Source of the DNA: Corticium candelabrum | Taxonomy: Eukaryota > Porifera > Homoscleromorpha > Homosclerophorida > Plakinidae | Direction of reading: 5' to 3' | Assembly: GCF_963422355.1 (NCBI RefSeq) | Contig: NC_085094.1 | Coordinates: 4,734,740 to 4,798,739 of the forward strand | Length of the DNA: 64,000 nucleotides | In this document: positions 1 through 11,942 of the stretch, one piece after another | How the letters are laid out: each line of letters starts with the position of its first letter | How positions within the stretch are numbered: the first letter of the stretch is position 1 | The notes under the pieces: model-generated | Seen by the model: the letters and a program-made list of their open reading frames with translations, nothing else | Database searches by the model: none | Told to the model about the DNA's origin: nothing | Program-made: the position numbers and the translations under genes

Positions 1-1459
1 AAACTCGGTTGTAACTCCTGCACTATATCTATTTCCCATATCTGAAATCCATACCATGCCGGTCAGTCAAGTCTAGCTTTTCCTGAAGATATGCTGTAAG
101 CCTATCAGTTGGTAACATGTGAGCCTTCTTTACAGCAGTCGTGCCAGGAACGAATCCTACTCATCAGCAAAGTCATACATCGCACCAAAACATACGAAGA
201 GCAAAGACAGTGACACCTGACAATGAAAATTCAAGAAGTTTCTCAATTTGACTCAGTGCCTGTGCATGCCCATTTTCCTAACAAAACAAACAATGCAAAA
301 CCCTTCCCCTAAATTAATTTAAATGAGTGAGATAAATTTAAGATTTTAGATAACGTGCCAACATTATAAGCACAGTGCCAACATAGCACACACAGAATCA
401 TGCTGTGCTCAAACAGCATAGTATACACTGCAGTCTTTCATGATTTTTGTCATAATCTGCTAATTAATTAATTGCTACACTAGTCTACTTAATTAATTAG
501 TTTTTCATTTGTTGTCTAGTGTACTTTCTTTACTATCTATCTAGTCTATAGTTTGTATATTTTAATTTGTATGCACCTAGAGGGAACTGCACAGCTTGTG
601 CGACAAAAATATATTATTAATATTATTATTTAATTTACTTAAATCCTTAAAGCTTGAATAATGTTCTATCAATAGCATAATAATTATAACAAGTACCGGT
701 AAATACTGGACACAAGTGGAAGTATAAAAATATACTACAAAATGATCTTCTAGTCCCAAATATTAGCTTCCTTCTACAGAAGTTGGATACGATTCACAAC
801 AATTCTCAACACAATTTTACGCGCATATGTTCTCACAACATAAAGCTAATATTATCTATAGATGTCACAACCAAAAAACAAACTAAAATTTCATATGAAA
901 ACTACTTTATTAGTAACGATATATATCTATTAATTAATCTATGCAATGTACATGTTTGTGCTGGGTCACAATGATGTTTAACAAAGTTACACATAGTTGA
1001 CTCTGCCTTGATGCACGAGGAGCGGACAGCCGCAGGAGTGCACAGGTAGGGAGGTATCGTTGTGTTCCCATGTGTCATGAGCAAACGAAAGTGGTGCAAA
1101 GTTTTCCCGTGAGTCATGGGCAATAGCATAGCACATTTTCAGCTCAAACATGTGGACGTTCTTCCTATCCCTACACCCCTTCTTTATATCTCCATAGATG
1201 GCAATGCCCTAGCTTCTATGTAAAATATCAAGGCGAGAACAAACTCCTGTCTGGGTAGCCCAAGATTCAATCCCCAAGACACCAACCTCTAGCATGTGTT
1301 CGATACACCATGACAGGGCTCCGCCCTTCAGTAGTGCTGACCTTCCTCTCGAGCAGGTCAACAGGTACAGCAATGAAAGAACTTGAGAAGATGGGCAAGC
1401 CAAACCCAGGAGTAAAGGTAAGTAGTCAACCTAAGGTTTCACACAGACTTGATCACTAA
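1..1459. other. AT-rich intergenic sequence, no recognised gene
   Basis: No coding region with family resemblance was found here. The open frames are short and low in complexity. The only exon-like piece is a plus-strand stretch at 1357-1417, bounded by an AG and a GTAAGT donor; it is treated under findings. The stretch lies downstream of the minus-strand HAD hydrolase, so its right part may hold that gene's 3' untranslated region. Confidence 0.5.
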
Positions 1460-1899
1460 CTAACTTTGACCAACCTTTGCCACTTTGATTGTGTATATTC
1501 CAAGATCAGCTGCTGTCTTTAGGTTGCTGCCGATGTCATCAAGAAACAATGCCTCTTCTGGTTTCACATCCAGCCTCGATAGCACAGTACTGTAGACTGT
1601 AGGATCGGGTTTTGACTTTCCCTCCTTAGCACTTTCATAAATCTAGTCACAGCCCATAAACAAACAAAGGTATACATACCAACAAGCTTGTACATATTTA
1701 CATAATAAACGTAAATGTAAATAAAAGCAAACATATTAAATATAACAAATAGCTATTTAATTAACAATCTAGTGCTGCCTTCCTTGTCTTTGCTTTGTAA
1801 CCAATATGTGGTAATGTGTAGAATGCATTCATAAATAAGCACTAGAAATATGTTGAACAACATACAATCAAGCAACAAAGAAATAGTATCTGCACATGC

Positions 1900-1972
<73 letters not shown>

Positions 1973-2513
1973 GCGCATGCGCACCATTACTCACCTCATC
2001 AAACAACATCTTTCCATTCAACCAAGCTGCTTTCTGTCGATCCGACAACCAGTTGTTCGTGATGACCGCTGTCTTCAGCCCCTCTGCTCGAATACACTGC
2101 ACTGCATCCAACATCTCCGGCTTAACATACGACGTCACCTCCTCGAGCTCCCTAATCATCTCACAAGCATCAAACTCCTTCCCAGTCGCAGATAAAACCT
2201 CAGAATTAAATTTCGATGCAAATTCTGACACAGACAGCTCTCCGCGCTCGAGCATTCGAAATGCTCCCCTCGCTCCTCGATTTTGAATGATTCTCGTCAG
2301 AGCTCCGTCTGCCAGTCCGTACTTGCGCTCCAGACGTCCAAAAACTGGGAAAGGCGAGAGAGTCAAGACTCCACCCGCGTCGAACAGAACTGCCTTCCAG
2401 CGGTGCTCTGATGTGCTCTTCGATGCGGTCATTGAGCGTAATGCACACAGTCTCGATGCAACTGGAAGAGCAAAGCGACGTAGAGCGTGCAAATTTGCAG
2501 CCAGCAGAGACAT
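1460..2513 (-). CDS. HAD-family hydrolase (EPHX2/ACAD10 N-terminal type)
   Basis: Two exons, complement of 1995-2513 and 1460-1642, join in phase 0 to about 233 residues. The HAD motifs are in order: nucleophile motif FDAGGVL (Asp45), motif II ITNN (151-154), the KPDP lysine (184) and the acidic LDDIGSN (207-213). This matches the phosphatase-like domain at the N terminus of soluble epoxide hydrolase and ACAD10, and the length fits that domain alone. The first 35 residues are rich in Arg, Ala and Leu with no acidic residue, which suggests a mitochondrial targeting peptide. The intron runs 1643-1994 and carries a (GT)n tract near its donor. The C terminus after TIKV is short compared with relatives, which continue with an ALKELE-like helix; a further exon may be missed or lost. 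The substrate is unknown. It starts 182 bp from ATP5F1D, divergently. Confidence 0.82.
1903..1969. repeat. (GT)n microsatellite
   Basis: About 33 uninterrupted GT units lie in the intron of the HAD gene, 26 bp inside the donor (minus strand). The Cys-Val and Thr-His open frames over it are artefacts of the repeat. Confidence 0.95.
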
Positions 2514-2695
2514 GACCAGATTGGGCCCCCAATCGTAGATGACTATTTCACTATTTCACTAAGCTTATTAGTGATTTCTCAACTTCGAACGTATTTCCGA
2601 AAACGCAGAAACAACTGCTAGTATATTGAATATATTAGAAGTAATAATAGATATAGATAACATGAGGACTGTTGAATTCAATATCTAGACCAAAT
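2514..2695. promoter_or_regulatory. Probable bidirectional promoter between HAD gene and ATP5F1D
   Basis: The two start codons are divergent and only 182 bp apart, so both 5' untranslated regions and both core promoters must lie here unless an upstream noncoding exon exists. No canonical TATA box stands out, although the right half is AT-rich. The role is inferred from gene arrangement only. Confidence 0.5.
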
Positions 2696-3283
2696 ATGGC
2701 GGCGGCCAGGAGTTTGTTTTTGGTTCGACGATTTCCACGATTTAGAGTTGGACTCGTTCCTGTGCGAGGACTGGCGGAAGGTGAAGACGTCAGCAGCTTT
2801 CCTTTGAGGTTTTCATCACCGTCTCAGGTGAGTGGGTCCCCATTAGGATGTGTTATGGTCTAACTGTTGACTGTTAGGCCTTTTTTGACAACACGCGAGT
2901 AGTTCAAGTAGACGTACCAGCTACTAGTGGAAACTTTGGTATCTTACCCAAACACGTGCCTTCTCTCGCCGTCCTTCGACCTGGCGTAGTGACAGTTTAT
3001 GAAGGCGACAAGAACTCTAAATATTTTGGTAGGCATGTAATGGTTTTGGTGCAACAAGATAGTGTTGTGGGTGAAGATATGCTGTCTGGTATTTATGTCA
3101 GTGAGTAGTGGAACTGTGACGGTATTGGATGATGCTTCTGTTCAGATAGTAGCAGAAGAGGCTGCTCATATTGAGAACTTGGATATTCAGGTGAGATTGC
3201 CATTGCCGTTCTGTGCTCTTTATGTGCAATGATGTATTGTGGTAACCGTATTTACGGTGTACTGTAAACTAGTCGCCTGGACC

Positions 3284-3319
<36 letters not shown>

Positions 3320-5693
3320 TAATAGCTATGGCTTGAAAGAGCTGTGTCTGATCGCCGTGTGGACTGTACAGAGGCATGTACCTCACTGTGCTTACCTGCC
3401 GGGTCGGTGGGCGCCCAGTGGGGGTTAAGACCCCTCTGCACCCTCTGAAGGGTTGCACCGAGACATAAACACATAATAAATAATAATAAAACGACACATA
3501 AAATAGTGGTTAGTTGACGATGACATTCAGTGCTTTTCTGGTGGTCGCTGATATCCACTAGGCGTGCTGTCCACAAGTTTGCGGTCACCGTAATGCCTGC
3601 AATCTATATCGAATTGGCTAGTCATCGATCGCCGTATGGACTGCACGGAAACATGTACCTCGCTGGGCTCACCTGTCGGGTTGGTGGGCGCCCAGATGGG
3701 GGTAAAGACCCCACTTGCCCATTATGGAGGGGCATAGCAACACATAATAATGCGGCATCATCCTGATAGGCTTGTGGAGACGGATGACATTACTATGATG
3801 TGAGATACCACCATCCCCACTGCCAGGAAGATCAAAGCCAATCGTCCAGACATCTGTCTTAGAAATAGAAAGACAAACACTTGTCTTATTGATATCAGCT
3901 GTCCTGCTGATGGCAACATTGGCAAGAAATATGCTGATAAGTTGGCGAAGTACAGCGACTTGCGAGTGGAGATAAACCGCATGTGGCATTGTTGAACACT
4001 AGTGGTTCCGGTGGTCTTGGGAGGTTTGGGCACAGTGCACGCAGGTATTACATGGTGGCTGGACATTATTCCAGGTCATCACAACCTGCAGCACTTACAG
4101 AAAACAGTGCTTCTGGGATCTACTCGGATCCTTCGTAAAGTCATGTCTTCTTTCTAGACAGCCGTGATGGTCTAAGTACTTCTGAAGCAGGGTTTGCTTC
4201 CGGTACTTGTAATAGACTTTACAAACCAGACTGATCTGGTTGAGCACAACATATATAATAATAATGGAGGGGCATAACAACACACACACACACACACATA
4301 ATATGGTGACCTCCATCATTCACTGGGATGTTTGTCGCCATTTTGGGGTTCCAGTGGAGAGCATGTCTGTCTATTAACCGGACCACTTCCAAACTGTCGG
4401 CTACGTCCCTGCTATCTATAGTCAACAGAAAACATCTCTCTAAGAGCTATTCAATATTGGCAGCATGAGAAACTAATACCGGAACTAGAGTGAAAATATG
4501 GCTGCCAATTCAAAGTAGAGATAGCTACATCAAGCCACGGTTAATGTTCCAACTAGATGACATGTATTGTGCGTGTAGCTCGGATGTTTGCAAGAATTGA
4601 TTTGATGTGATTTTGTGGCTAATGTAATTTTGTCAATGTAGTTTTGAATTATTGTCGATTTTGGCACTTTTTCACTGCAAGAGATTTTTATTAGTTACTA
4701 CTGAAGCCGTGTTGTCACCCTTGCTTCCATGGCTATGTGTTTGTTGAAGAGCTATGCTCACCTTGTTGTGAAGTATTACGAATTTAGATAGCATTAGTGA
4801 TTTTGTTATCAGGTGCACGACTTGTAAAATCTATCTAAAATCATACAAACCAACTGTCCTTTCATCATGACCACACAAATTCCATACCACTGCTAAAGAG
4901 TCTGTAATCGTGAAAAAAGTAATGAAAGTTATTACATATGGGATAACTGTTGCTCTTTGTTATGTACACGGGAACCAGCATGACAGCACGAGAGGGTCTG
5001 GTTTGAGGGTACGTCTGCATAGTTAACTTTGTTTCTGACAACCTAATCTGGGATTGGAATTACCGTATAAGATGAAACATTGACGAGAATTTATTTTGGT
5101 GGTTTGCTAAGAAATTGACGGACAAAGCATTTGGCAGTTGGACATTGTTGTTTGATAACTGATATGTCTTACCATAAGTGGTCGTGATGTGTTAGTGATT
5201 GACAGCTGTGTTCATGGCTCACGTTTCTCTAACTTACTGCATGGTCTCCAACTACTGCATAGGCACAACAGATGGCAAGCAGGGATCTTGCTGATCCACG
5301 TGCCTGATGACGTCAACATATCCTGGAGGCAAAATTGATGGTGGATTTTATATTGGCGGTCGGTGAAACTCCGCAAATCCACCAAAATAAATTCCCTGCC
5401 AATATTTCATCTTATACGGTACTTAGTTTATTCATTTATTTATCTATTTATTTATCTATTTATTAGTTTCATTAATTGAACGCTAAAGTCTTAAGGCTGA
5501 AATTTGTTTTGAGTACTTTTATGAAGTTGTGTTTGTATTGATGATGATGTCTGAAAGTCATTTGCTTGTTTAGGCCGCCAGAAGTGGTTTAGAACAAGCC
5601 CAACAACAACTCACGTCTGCATCAGAAGAAACCAAGGCGGAAGCTATGGTAGCCGTAGAGTTGTATGAAGCAATCTTGAAAGCTTTAGAGTAG
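2696..5693 (+). CDS. ATP5F1D: ATP synthase subunit delta, mitochondrial
   Basis: Four exons (2696-2827, 2878-3028, 3102-3190, 5574-5693) join in phases 0, 1 and 0 to 163 residues; the human protein has 168. This is the F1 central-stalk subunit homologous to bacterial epsilon. Residues 1-27 are Arg-rich without acidic residues, as in a mitochondrial presequence. The beta-sandwich follows, with the hallmark NFGILPKHVPSLAVLRPG and an SGTVTVLDDASVQIVAEEA block. The C-terminal helical hairpin (AARSGLEQAQQQL to LYEAILKALE) is in the last exon. An in-frame ATG at 2672 exists, but 2696 gives the better presequence. Intron 3 is 2.4 kb and has collected a LINE fragment and a MITE. No AATAAA was seen just after the stop. 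Confidence 0.93.
3349..3750. repeat. Pair of related ~125-bp repeat units in ATP5F1D intron 3
   Basis: Two similar stretches, about 3349-3480 and 3628-3750, share the order GATCGCCGTRTGGACTG, catgtacct, GGTGGGCGCCCAG and a run of AAGACCCC. Both end near an (ATA)n-like tail (cacataata). They look like diverged copies of one short element, possibly a SINE or part of the adjacent LINE; no clear A or B box was found. Confidence 0.5.
3755..4360 (+). mobile_element. Decayed non-LTR retrotransposon 3' fragment (copy A)
   Basis: The plus strand encodes, with stops and small gaps, the C-terminal tail of a non-LTR retrotransposon polyprotein: NRPDICLRNRKTNTC, an IDISCPADGN stretch, AKYSDLRVEI, and a closing QKTVLLGSTRILRKVMSSF before a TAG near 4158. 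The same protein tail is seen on the minus strand at 16764-17237. RPD followed by a hydrophobic-Asp strand resembles the endonuclease-like tail common in invertebrate LINE open frames; this is recalled family knowledge. A separate small piece, IIHWDVCRHFGVPVES, lies after it at 4314-4360, so the insertion is rearranged or two fragments are present. It sits in sense orientation in ATP5F1D intron 3. Confidence 0.75.
5061..5421. mobile_element. MITE-like element with ~43-bp terminal inverted repeats
   Basis: The left end begins TACCGTATAAGATGAAA and continues to ATTTATTTTGGTGG. The right end, 5379-5421, is its reverse complement with a few mismatches. The 361-bp body has no open frame. It lies in ATP5F1D intron 3. 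The superfamily is not assigned; flanking bases do not show a clear target duplication. Confidence 0.72.
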
Positions 5694-8506
5694 ACTTTAC
5701 GGACGGTTGACTATATATCGTGTGTATTGTACTGCTTGGTAACTCTCTTGTCAATAGTATGCCCAGTTACACCAACTAAAAATGTTTGAAAACTTTATTG
5801 CCACTGTTCATGTTATTTGTTACTTTTGTTTGAGACTCGACATTACTACTAAGGCTTAGACACAAACATTTGAATGACATTCAGCTGCTCACGTTGTCTG
5901 CTATAGAACACATCTAGGTATACACGTTACTGTGGGAGATTGTGTGGACTGGACCTTCTAAAGTGCTGGTCTTGAGCAACATATGCATGTATGCTTTGAG
6001 GGCTCTCCAGGTAAGTGGCTTGTTTGCTGCTGTGTTTCTTAGGTTGATCCTGATTGGATAGGGTTTTGATTGGCGGCACGCACCATAGAGTACGATTTAA
6101 TTGGCGCTACACTTGTTTGGGAGGTCGAGGCTTCTAAGTGGTCCAGTAACATACGGGACTTTGAGTGTGCCCGTATATTTAGCGTTAAGTTTTGATTGGT
6201 CAAAATTACTTGGTCTCACGACTTCGGTCTCGAAAGTCTTAGTTTGGTAAGTATTATTTATTTAAGTTAATTAATTAAGTACGGTGTTACTCAGTACGTT
6301 GAGAGCATGCCTACAAACATTTCTTCTTTTCTACCGTATTACGTATACACACTGTCACCAATGTCAGAAAGGCGTGAGTTGGGATTTGGTCTGACAGTCC
6401 CGTATATCTGTAGTAACAAATTTCAAGAAATTGCAGTAAATGTTGGAGTTTGATTTTTACAACGCATTTACAACGTTTAGTTGGTAGACTGTTGGGCTCC
6501 AGAATCTACAAAAGCGGACAGTTTTTTCTAGATAATTTCTGAATTTGTCCAGGGATAGAAGAAGGGTAGAAGCCTAACAAGTTTTCACGTGACAATTTTG
6601 GAGGACTGGCGTCTAGCCTACTGAAGCTATCTACCGACCTCGAAGCAACAGATGCATGTTAGTTAGTAGATTACGTATACTAAGAAATATTACACGCTAT
6701 GTGTGTACTGTCTAATACTCTAAGGTTCTGAACAAGTCAGTTTGTCTATTTTCTTTACGAGAATAGTCGTCACAAAGTGCAAGCAGTGTTGTACGCTGAA
6801 ATCGTTAGCCTCGCCCCAGCAGTATCCGGTTCCCGGCTGAAAGTGTTATACGGGAACTGGACACGGCACAGGCTCACGTGAGAACCGAACTGCCAGGCTC
6901 ACATGAGTCTGGGGTAGCAATCATAATTTTAGAACGCAGATGCACGCAACTTGTAAAGGAATAACAGCGTAAATAGTAATGCGTTGTGTCGATCATCGAG
7001 ATCGCATGCATGTCTAGAGTACTGTGTCTAGATAGACACTTGTGTCGAGAGAAGTTTTGAAGATGGGTGTAGGATGCATGTGTACATGCGGGACAAAGGA
7101 GACGGATGTTGCAACGTCCACCGCTACAGCCAATCGAGATAATGAAGGTATCAGCTGTAGACTTTGCAATTATCATATTTATTCTTATTATGTATTCTTT
7201 TCCTCTTAATATAAATTTGCGTGACCTAGATAGATGTCGGTCATGCCCGTCATTGCGTATTTTTTTCCTTGCCTTCTGCATGCGCTCATACGAGAAATCT
7301 CTAGTTGCAATGCTTTTCAATTTATTATCGCAACATTTTCTTTTGTTGTAGTAAACATATATTCACTCATCTGTTCGTTTACACTCTAAGCAACGTCATA
7401 GAGAAAGACATGTGTGCATACATCTATACGCATGGCGCACGCGAAACCCTACGCCTGACATTGCATGCCTTCTGCGCCCTGTAGGAAAGCCTACAGCTGG
7501 CAGGGCAATATGTCACAATACTTCATTGTTCAATCATTTGTGAAAGTCAAATATTTCAAACTTTGGACTCTTCACTATCATTGTAGAGATTTAACGCTTT
7601 CGTGACTAAATATGTTTCTGCTTTCTATAACTCCAAACAGCTGTAATTCTACGTGTATGTAATGTCAATAATTTAGATCTTTTCAATTCTGAAATAATAT
7701 GTTTACCTATAGCTATAATATTTAGAGCACATGCAGTCTATACAGACTATAGGTTCAAGCACTATAAATGATTAACGAACACACCGTGTACATCTGGTGA
7801 CCATACGTTGACGGAACTCGCAAATCGTCAAATCTGACACTTGAAACATTTCACCTTCCGGTACACCGTCTCTACGGTATTCTAGCAACTTTTAATCACG
7901 TGACTATTTAGCGGTAGTCGTTTCAAAGTAAATTGAAGTCTAAATTTGTAATACTTCGCGACAAGAGGATCGTATAGTTCTTCAAATGGCTCATAAAGCC
8001 GTGAACATGCAGCATCAGTTACTAGTTGATTAGACTAAACATATAGTAGGCAATGTTGGGACTAACATTTCTATGTGTCGAGCAATCAGTATAGCTCTGC
8101 GAAAAAGAAACACGCAACATCCATATGTGTTATCGTCGCATAGACTGTATATTGCGATAAATTCGAAATATAACAGTCAAGGCATGGGCAATCATGTCTC
8201 TCTACTCTCACCGACACTCTAGACAAGTGCACGTCTTACATCTCAAGTAGTCCTTCAGTCTGCGTGGCAATGGTAACTTGTCGACGTCTTTCTGAGCAAC
8301 AAGAAGCGTTATTGCTATCCTACACCACTCCTGCAACGAAAACACTAACAAATATTTTAAATTTTTAGGGAAACGTGATACATATATACATAGATATTAA
8401 TTTTTCTCAGAGGACAGACGTTAATTATCTTAATTAAATTCACGGTAACGTACTCTTCTTAGGAAAAGACTGACACTGTAACCAGTAACTTCACTAGTAC
8501 TGTAGC
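5694..8506. other. 2.8-kb intergenic stretch, no gene recognised
   Basis: Only short frames are present. The 148-codon minus-strand frame at 6874-7320 has composition typical of AT-rich noncoding DNA and no splice-supported extension. A short region around 6811-6910 carries the CCCCAG/CTGGGG pairing seen in the hairpin elements elsewhere in the window. Confidence 0.4.
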
Positions 8507-8952
8507 ATGCATCTCCTCAAAGTTTTACCTCCAGGGCAGTCTAGTAAAGGTACAAGTTTGCGGTATAGTACTGTGTACGGGTACTTTGTGATGCATTTTG
8601 TTACATGCGTAAACATTATAGCAAATACAGTAGAGATTTCTAGAGCTTATTTAACTTAATTAATCTAACGAGAAGTAACCAACGCAGGCCAGATTCTGCT
8701 GGAAAAACTGATGAAACGAGACAGTGATTTCGAAACTTCACGAGAAGCCATTCAGGTATATACACAAATAGATGATGTACCAGTGTATGTGCTACACGTT
8801 AATTAATTAATTAACGCTTATTTATACCGCATATTTGTTTTTAGATTTACGGAAGATACGGTTGTCATACGATCGGACCTCAGCTTGACGAATATGTACT
8901 AGAACCTCTAGGAGACGAAAACGATGACATTCAGAAATTTCTAGCTCTATAG
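8507..8952 (+). CDS. Small unrecognised protein, three exons (~73 aa)
   Basis: Exons 8507-8549, 8688-8755 and 8845-8952 join in phases 1 and 0 into 73 codons: start MHLLKVLPPGQSSKG, a middle basic stretch LLEKLMKRDSDF, then IYGRYGCHTIGPQLDEY and an acidic end with LGDENDDIQKFLAL. An in-frame TAG lies just upstream of the ATG, and an AATAAA signal lies 63 bp after the stop. The family is not recognised. The ATG could instead be internal to an exon starting after the AG at 8505, making this the 3' part of a longer gene. Support is splice-signal and frame consistency only. Confidence 0.5.
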
Positions 8953-9014
8953 TAAAACCATCAAAGTACAGTATTTAAACAATAGTTGCTATACACATCA
9001 ATTTTGTTGCGCAA

Positions 9015-9020
9015 AATAAA
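9015..9020 (+). terminator. Polyadenylation signal AATAAA
   Basis: A canonical hexamer lies 63 bp after the stop codon of the small gene at 8507-8952. Confidence 0.5.
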
Positions 9021-9398
9021 ATCTATGTTTGTGTTTACAGCTATTTAATATATGATTAATATATATAGGCACCTAGTTCCGCTTCTCTCATCGTGTTGGA
9101 GTGAGCATGCGGGGGTTGGATTAATATTAATGCAACGTTGATGTCAATTAGTAGTTAAAGCAAACCGGCGTTTAAACTTTTTGTCCAACTTCTACATTCA
9201 ATTTCATCACACCGCTTCGACTGACTACCTAGAAGATACTCAGGTGAGACCTTCTAATATGCAAGTGTTAGGCATGGTATATCTGCTAAGATGCTCTCTC
9301 TAGTAGCTATATATAATTTAAGCTGTATATACGGCGCTTACAGTGTTGCTTCTAAATCATTTATTGTTGTAAAGGGTTTAATTTTGAACAGTAATATT

Positions 9399-10151
9399 AT
9401 GGGCGCAGCTAGTAGTTCGTGTTCGCCGTGCTTATGCCGGGAAAGACGTGATTTACTGGAAGAGGCAGCCGTCGGTCAACAGCAGGATGTTTCGCTAGTA
9501 CATGTACCAGCAGTGGCTAGCAGAGAAGAGCCTAAAGCTACCACACAACAGCAAGTTGTCGTGCAAGAGCGGAAAGTTAGAACCAAGAAATTGAAAATAG
9601 TTGCCGAACAAGACCCAGATATCATAGAAGAGCTAGAAACTCCCAAACAAAAGCAATTTCTTAACTTTGAGCAACTCATCAAAGAAGAGGAAGATAATAT
9701 CGAAGAAGAGGAAGATAATATCGAAGAAGAGAATATCGAACAAGAACAAGCGGTCAAAGAAGAAAAGACCATAACCAAGCCACATATTGTTCATGTCCAA
9801 GTTACCGCAGAAGTGCATGTCGATCCTTCATCAGTCACCACTGGTAAACCGTTAGTGGAATGTTGTATAGATTAAATGTCTAACTTACAGAGTTGTTTTC
9901 TATATACATTTATAATTTAGAAGAAAGTCAAGATAGTACAAGACAAGAAGAGGCTGCTGGTTTACAACAAAACCTTCCTTGTCCAGGTATTATATTGACT
10001 CCTAACCTAATTTGCTAATAAAAGCGACTTTGTTTTGCTGTTAGCATTTCACTAAACCACAACTTGGTCATGTTAATTAATTATTTTGTACTTTTTAGGC
10101 ACAAACGATAACGAAAATAGAACGGATAACTTTGAAATCGAAGAAATCTAG
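9399..10151 (+). CDS. Putative lipid-anchored, acidic low-complexity protein
   Basis: Exons 9399-9843, 9921-9986 and 10099-10151 join in phase 1 at both introns into about 188 residues. The chosen ATG gives MGAASSSCSPCLCRERR: Gly2 with Ser6 fits an N-myristoylation signal, and the Cys residues at 8, 11 and 13 could be palmitoylated. That would place the protein on the inner face of a membrane. The rest is hydrophilic and probably disordered or coiled: a KVRTKKLK basic patch, then a Glu-rich direct repeat (EEEDNIEEEEDNIEEENIEQEQ region, about residues 105-130) and an acidic C terminus ending FEIEEI. No enzymatic domain was recognised. An upstream in-frame ATG at 9291 would hide the acylation signal, so 9399 is preferred. 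It resembles in design the gene at 11943. Confidence 0.62.
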
Positions 10152-11446
10152 CTAGACTTCTTATCTCAGCTAATTGAATCGATTCTAGAAACTAACAAAT
10201 TGTGCATGCATGCAGACATTAAGCAGTGCGTATATTTTGATGTTAGTTGCGCGAAAATAGAAAGTTGCATTCTACAAATATGCAGTGGTGCTCAAGTTTG
10301 AAATTGTTGGCCCTTGCAAATGCAGCTTCAAAAACGTACTTGACGCTTCGCATACTTGACTCAGTAGAACCTTCCGCGCATCTTAGTAAGGTATCTAATT
10401 AAGTAGGTTTGCATATGCATGACTGGTAAACTATGTAAAGTATATGTCTATGTGTTTGACAACGGCTGTCTGGATATAGGACCAGAATCACCATGCAGAC
10501 CTACTTTTGCTAGGCCAGTAGGAGTCATTCGTTCTTCGCTTTGACCTGTTGACATACCTCTACTGCATGCACATGATAATTGATAATGCGCATGCATTAC
10601 AATCTTTCGCTGCTCTGGCGCCATATACATGTGGATATAGGCACCCTTGTAAGTACGTGCACTAAAACCAGACAATAATCTGTAAAGCTGGTTAATGCCA
10701 CCTTTGCGTTTGTCTAACTGCACCTGTTTTGACTTCTATATTACTTTCTTCTAGAATCCTATAGAGCAAACAACAGACCATAGACTATATACATAAAGAG
10801 CTGCATGTCTTTATAGACTATAGAATGGTTATAGATTCATGCATGCATGCCACTGATTTTAATGCTATTTAGATGCAGGCTAGGCTCTAACGAAGACGTT
10901 GTATTTGTTGTAAAATCACTGAAACATGTTTATTATAATATATTTATACGCGAGTTGTATAGCAAATCAGTCCACCGGTGTTAGAAGCGGGGTGGGGTGT
11001 GGAATGAGCTCTCTCGCTCACTGTAGAAATTGAAATTATCTGTGTCAGTGACTTATGCAAATCTGTCTAAGGTCTGGCAAACGAGGAAGTCCCTCGCTCG
11101 TAAACATCTTCCTACGCCACTGTTGAGTTGTCTCTTAATTAATGAGAAGCTGCAACAACTCTAGACTTGCTAGTACATGCCTTATCGTTAATTTGCTATA
11201 TACTTTTGCTCTCTAGCTTTAAAAGCAAACTTGTCGTTGCTTAAAATATCTTTCTCTAGAGTATAAGTTCAACCGATTGTTAAGCCTGCATGTCAATGTG
11301 CATGCATGCATGGTAGTCTACCTGTCAGTGTTGACTATAATACTGTGGCATGAGTTCTATACAACGGTCGTTCGGATAACGATTCCGAAAACGTGCACGA
11401 ATATTTGTGTTTGTACGACAAGAAAGCTTCTCAAGGTAGCATAAAT
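10152..11446. other. Intergenic stretch with one dispersed repeat copy
   Basis: No convincing gene was found. A 91-codon minus-strand frame (10448-10723) is open, but it matches no known family and has no clear neighbouring exons. A repeat copy lies at 10986-11122. Several (GCAT)n-like palindromic motifs are present. Confidence 0.4.
10986..11122 (+). repeat. Dispersed repeat, copy 1
   Basis: This shares an extended similar stretch with 32466-32639 in the same orientation: GGGGTGGGGTGTGGAATG-like start, CTCACTGTAGAAATTGAAAT, TGTGTCAGTGACTTATGCAA, a TGGCAAACGAGG block, then a CGTAAACATCTTCC-CCACTG end. The similarity is interrupted by an insertion in the second copy. It is probably a nonautonomous mobile element; the class is unknown. 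Confidence 0.65.
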
Positions 11447-11850
11447 ATGCACGTAACCATAGCATTAATTTATGGCATTGGAATAGGCGTTGTGATTGGC
11501 AGATTGGTAACATATGACCAATATTGCATGCACGTGCACTCTCCTCAGTCATTCGGTAACAACCACAAACCGGTGCACGAGCATTCGAAGTCTCTGAAGG
11601 TAAGTCATTGTTGTAATGTATATTCATTTCTACCTCTGCGTGCATGCGTTAGATTACGCCTGTAAACACACAAGGCATACACGCATGCATGAGTTGTGTA
11701 TAGATAGTTGTCGCCGTTTTTCTATTGTCTCGTTGGTTTCAGTACGACGTGCATTGCGTATACGTTCCAAGTTATTTAATTACTACAGCGACAAGTTGTT
11801 CCTATCGCGTGTATGTGCATGTCGTAGGGTCGAAGGTGCATGACGGTTGA
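11447..11850 (+). CDS. Small putative membrane protein (~86 aa)
   Basis: Exons 11447-11599 and 11743-11850 join in phase 0. The N terminus MHVTIALIYGIGIGVVIGRL is a hydrophobic segment that could be a signal anchor or signal peptide. It is followed by a His-rich linker (HVHSPQ, NNHKPVHEHSK) and a second exon with VHCVYVPSYLITTATSC and a short end. The donor is a strong AAG|GTAAGT. The family is not recognised. The frame is also open upstream of the ATG, so an additional 5' exon is possible. Confidence 0.4.
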
Positions 11851-11942
11851 ACTTCAGTATAGCAGGTTCGATCAACCCATTTCGTTGTCTATATACTACA
11901 TTATATAGCATTCGTGTAGGTGCACTCTAAAATACTGAGAAT

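Noticed and set aside
1850..2538. Plus-strand frames over the HAD gene
   Set aside because: They are antisense shadows of the conserved HAD exon or Cys-Val artefacts of the (GT)n tract.
6874..7351. 148-codon minus-strand frame and its plus-strand partner
   Set aside because: Composition is that of AT-rich noncoding DNA, there is no motif, and no adjoining splice-supported exon.
10448..10723. 91-codon minus-strand frame with exon-like edges
   Set aside because: It is bounded by possible AG and GT signals and reads plausibly (INQLYRLLSGFSARTYKGAY), but no neighbouring exon or family match supports a gene.
11867..11880. tRNA B-box-like GGTTCGATCAACCC
   Set aside because: No A box or acceptor-stem pairing was found at the right distance.
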